This document shows, in pieces, positions 43,601-44,611 of a stretch of 44,611 nt of DNA (the first letter of the stretch is position 1; every line of letters begins with the position of its first letter). Location: assembly GCA_011772425.1 (NCBI GenBank), contig WVZO01000336.1:6709-51319 (forward strand), read 5' to 3'. The notes beneath the pieces were generated by a model. It did no database searches. It was given only the letters and a program-made list of their open reading frames with translations, and was not told the origin of the DNA. Position numbers and translations under genes: made by a program. Source of the DNA: Candidatus Aminicenantota bacterium. GTDB taxonomy: Bacteria; Acidobacteriota; Aminicenantia; UBA2199.

Positions 43601-44611
43601 TTTTATACGGCATTTTTTAAATACCCTCCGGGAAGCAGTGGATAAACCGGCGATCCGACTGGCGGATATGGAAATCATCCAAGAAGAGGAAAAAAAACAA
43701 ATCCTGGAGGAATTCAATAATACCATCTCCGGATACGACATCCAAAAAACCTTTATGGAATATTTTGAAGCCCGGGTGGAGAAGAACCCGGGAAAGATTG
43801 CTGTTATTGCTTCGGAAAGCGATCGATATCACCATGTTACCTACGGAGAGTTGAACCGACAGGCCAACCGATTGGCCGGGTATTTAAGAAACAGGGGAGT
43901 GAAACCGGATACCATCGTGGGAATTATGGTGGACTGTTCTTCCTGGTTAATCATTGGCCTGGTTGGTATTTTGAAAGCGGGTGGGGCCTATTTACCGCTG
44001 GACCCGGAGTATCCCCAGGAACGCATCGATTATATGTTAAAGGATAGCAATACGAGGATTTTGTTGAGTGAGGTGAGTGAGGTGAGTAAGGTAAGTGAGG
44101 GAATTGAGGTAGTTAGTCTGAGCGAGTTGAGTGAAGAATTCCCTACTCACCTTACTCACCTTACTCACCCTACTCACCTATGTTACGTTATCTATACCTC
44201 CGGTTCTACGGGCAAACCCAAAGGGGTCATGGTGAGGCATAAGAACCTCACTGCTTATATCCACGCATTTACACAGGAGTTTGAGATAAAGGAGACGGAT
44301 ATAGTTCTCCAGCAGGCGTCTTATTCGTTTGATGCTTTTGTGGAAGAAGTTTTCCCCTGCCTGGTGGAAGGGGGAACCCTGGTGCTGCCATCTCGAGATG
44401 AAGTCCGGGACATCGCATTGCTATCCCGGTTTATTGGAGCCAATAAAGTAAGCATGATTGATTGCTCGCCGTTATTGTTAAATGAATTAAATCGACAGGA
44501 GCAGGGTTGGTCTATTGACAGCGGCATATCACCGCTGCACACCATTCACACGTTTATCAGTGGCGGCGATGTATTAAAAGGAGAATACATCCGCAATCTT
44601 TTAAAGATCGG
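40665..44611 (+). CDS. Non-ribosomal peptide synthetase, 3'-truncated (C-PCP-C-A...)
   Basis: 1315 codons are visible, open to the window edge. The start has AAGGAAGGAGGG 8 bp upstream. C1 opens with LTPMQEGMLFHY and has intact HHILYDG near 145. A PCP follows directly (FFDFGGHSL, Ser near 506) with no A domain between. C2 opens VSSAQKRLYMLH and has intact HHIITDG near 706. The A domain starts near 1055 (VTYGELNRQANRLA), with LKAGGAYLPLDPEYP, YTSGSTGKPKGV near 1177 and YSFDAFVEEVF near 1221; it is cut after ISGGDV. Pocket residues visible are D-A-E-D-I-G, not enough to assign a substrate. As the first gene product it begins with C, so it receives a chain from another protein. Inverted repeats sit in C2 and in A. 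Confidence 0.93.
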   Translation, partial: MNKLERRNIDDILTLTPMQEGMLFHYLKQPESDLYFEQLSLNLEGDINIEIFKGAWNVVIETNEMLRAVFRWEKVKHPVQVILKHHKVPIHIYDFSDRDSIQKKKAVEEIKIKDKQLKFDLHTVPFRVTLCKLAKAEYKLIISNHHILYDGWSNGIILKEFFEAYEALLLEVSPTPPVKTKFRRFIEWVQGRDAKKDTEFWKEYLEGFYKGKIFPGKKKKRRDITFTGNCQIKVPEDLKNSLEEFVKSHNITFASLFYSVWGLLLQQYNSTHDVLFDTTVSGRSAKINAIEDIVGLFINTLPLRVQIHPHEKIPDFLSRTYRMLQQWREFESSSLLNINEYLDDCHRESLFDSVVVIENYPLDRILMAENSTLSVRSFSISGMTRYDLTVLVTLFDEITLNFTYNKELFDEDITAKLAGDFIYIIKNIIENSQKEISGLMLLSGEVKDKLLERYTPNHVEYEEQAGVYTAPRDLLEERLAGIWAQLYGMDKSEIGIDTNFFDFGGHSLKASLLAAKIHQEFNARVPLVEIFRHPTIRELAGYITQSLEDKYIPIKPTETKEFYRVSSAQKRLYMLHQLNPESTVYNGPLIMILEGWVDKKRLGMSFERLIQRHEMLRTSFEQHHGEPVQRIYDEVEFEIEQHTPALTGHPSQEGNSLAGRNPLLGGVPEGGGGSFLRPFHLSQAPLLRVGLIESSRDQHLLMIDMHHIITDGFSRDILTRELTSLYNGDALPPLTLQYKDFSKWQNERLAAGKLKIHEDYWLDHLSGELPVLDMPTDFPRPVMQRFEGERIPFELDNALTRRLHLLMKETGTTLYMVLMSIYSILLGWYSGQDDILVGVPTAGRNHADLQDTVGLFLETVVIRDQPLGDKTFKYFLQEVRHTALTAQEHQDYPFSELVRQVGSAKTNDLSRNPLFDVMLNVLNQSVSDLEMEGVKILPYAFDAKVSKVDITLEAVEKVNQVELELEYCTALFKRETMERFIRHFLNTLREAVDKPAIRLADMEIIQEEEKKQILEEFNNTISGYDIQKTFMEYFEARVEKNPGKIAVIASESDRYHHVTYGELNRQANRLAGYLRNRGVKPDTIVGIMVDCSSWLIIGLVGILKAGGAYLPLDPEYPQERIDYMLKDSNTRILLSEVSEVSKVSEGIEVVSLSELSEEFPTHLTHLTHPTHLCYVIYTSGSTGKPKGVMVRHKNLTAYIHAFTQEFEIKETDIVLQQASYSFDAFVEEVFPCLVEGGTLVLPSRDEVRDIALLSRFIGANKVSMIDCSPLLLNELNRQEQGWSIDSGISPLHTIHTFISGGDVLKGEYIRNLLKI
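42605..42665 (+). repeat. Inverted repeat inside the second C domain
   Basis: ACCCCTCTCAAGAGGGGAAT (about 42610-42630) pairs with ATCCCCTCTTGGGAGGGGT (42646-42664). It encodes PSQEGNSLAGRNPLLGG between the EFEIEQH strand and FLRPFHLSQAPLLR, a variable loop in C domains. The frame is kept. Confidence 0.82.
44064..44178 (+). repeat. Inverted repeat just before the A3 motif of the second NRPS
   Basis: GAGTGAGGTGAG repeats (44064-44105) pair with CTCACCTTACTCACC repeats (44136-44178). They encode SEVSEVSKVSEG and THLTHLTHPTHL, and the segment ends right before CYVIYTSGSTG. This is the same domain position as the repeat at 3671-3795 in the first NRPS, with unrelated sequence. Confidence 0.85.

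Noticed and set aside
1..44611. Transposase, integrase, tRNA or rRNA genes
   Set aside because: None of their motifs was seen on either strand. A short tRNA could still be missed by eye.

Overview
The window looks like a chromosomal piece of a Gram-negative-type bacterium with large biosynthetic genes, many secreted PQQ-like beta-propellers, an outer-membrane DUF5916 barrel, moderate GC and many short repeats. That mixture recalls Acidobacteriota/Candidatus Aminicenantes-type genomes, but this is inference: there is no rRNA or other phylogenetic marker here, and no tRNA was seen.

Left end (1-7954, +): a polyketide synthase module cut by the window edge (KS tail, malonyl-type AT, ACP) is followed 16 bp later by an NRPS (C, A, N-methyltransferase inside A, PCP, C). 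The A-domain pocket reads like serine. The last C domain has lost its HHxxxDG motif, and no thioesterase follows. A convergent, unusually short amidohydrolase (7949-8887, -) abuts it. Then come a small XRE regulator, a 41-bp repeat array, a NYN/LabA gene broken by one in-frame TAA, and a small membrane protein with a good promoter.

Centre (11016-26618, all -): eleven tightly packed or overlapping genes. They encode five secreted PQQ-like propellers, an NHL propeller, a Tat-exported multi-[4Fe-4S] ferredoxin, a NapH-like membrane Fe-S protein, a NuoE-NuoF fusion, a 2Fe-2S/FAD protein without an NAD(P) domain, and a glycosyltransferase. The layout suggests an electron route from NADH through Fe-S/flavin centres and the membrane to the periplasm, with no cytochrome c. 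The first two propeller genes are a recent tandem duplicate that includes the promoter. A hairpin of about 195 bp splits the operon.

Right-centre (26919-40170): a clostripain-type lipoprotein protease, a DUF5916 barrel, an N-acetylmuramoyl-alanine amidase, an arginase-fold lipoprotein, a set of 20-22-bp repeat arrays, a TIR-V8 protease fusion that appears to be leaderless, and a giant M14 carboxypeptidase. A decayed copy of the M14 gene tail lies about 3 kb away, on the other side of the TIR gene and the repeats.

Right end (40665-44611, +): the 5' part of a second NRPS with order C-PCP-C-A; the first module has no A domain. The window ends inside A.

Two kinds of inserted DNA recur. One is a ~70-bp palindromic element, in six copies, four of them inside reading frames (two in one gene) and one forming the end of a gene. 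The other is locus-specific inverted or direct repeats expanded in frame inside PKS/NRPS domains. Together with the ~21-bp-period arrays they are the strongest unexplained structure here. The propeller/Fe-S operon and the TIR-protease fusion are the strongest candidates for undescribed systems.
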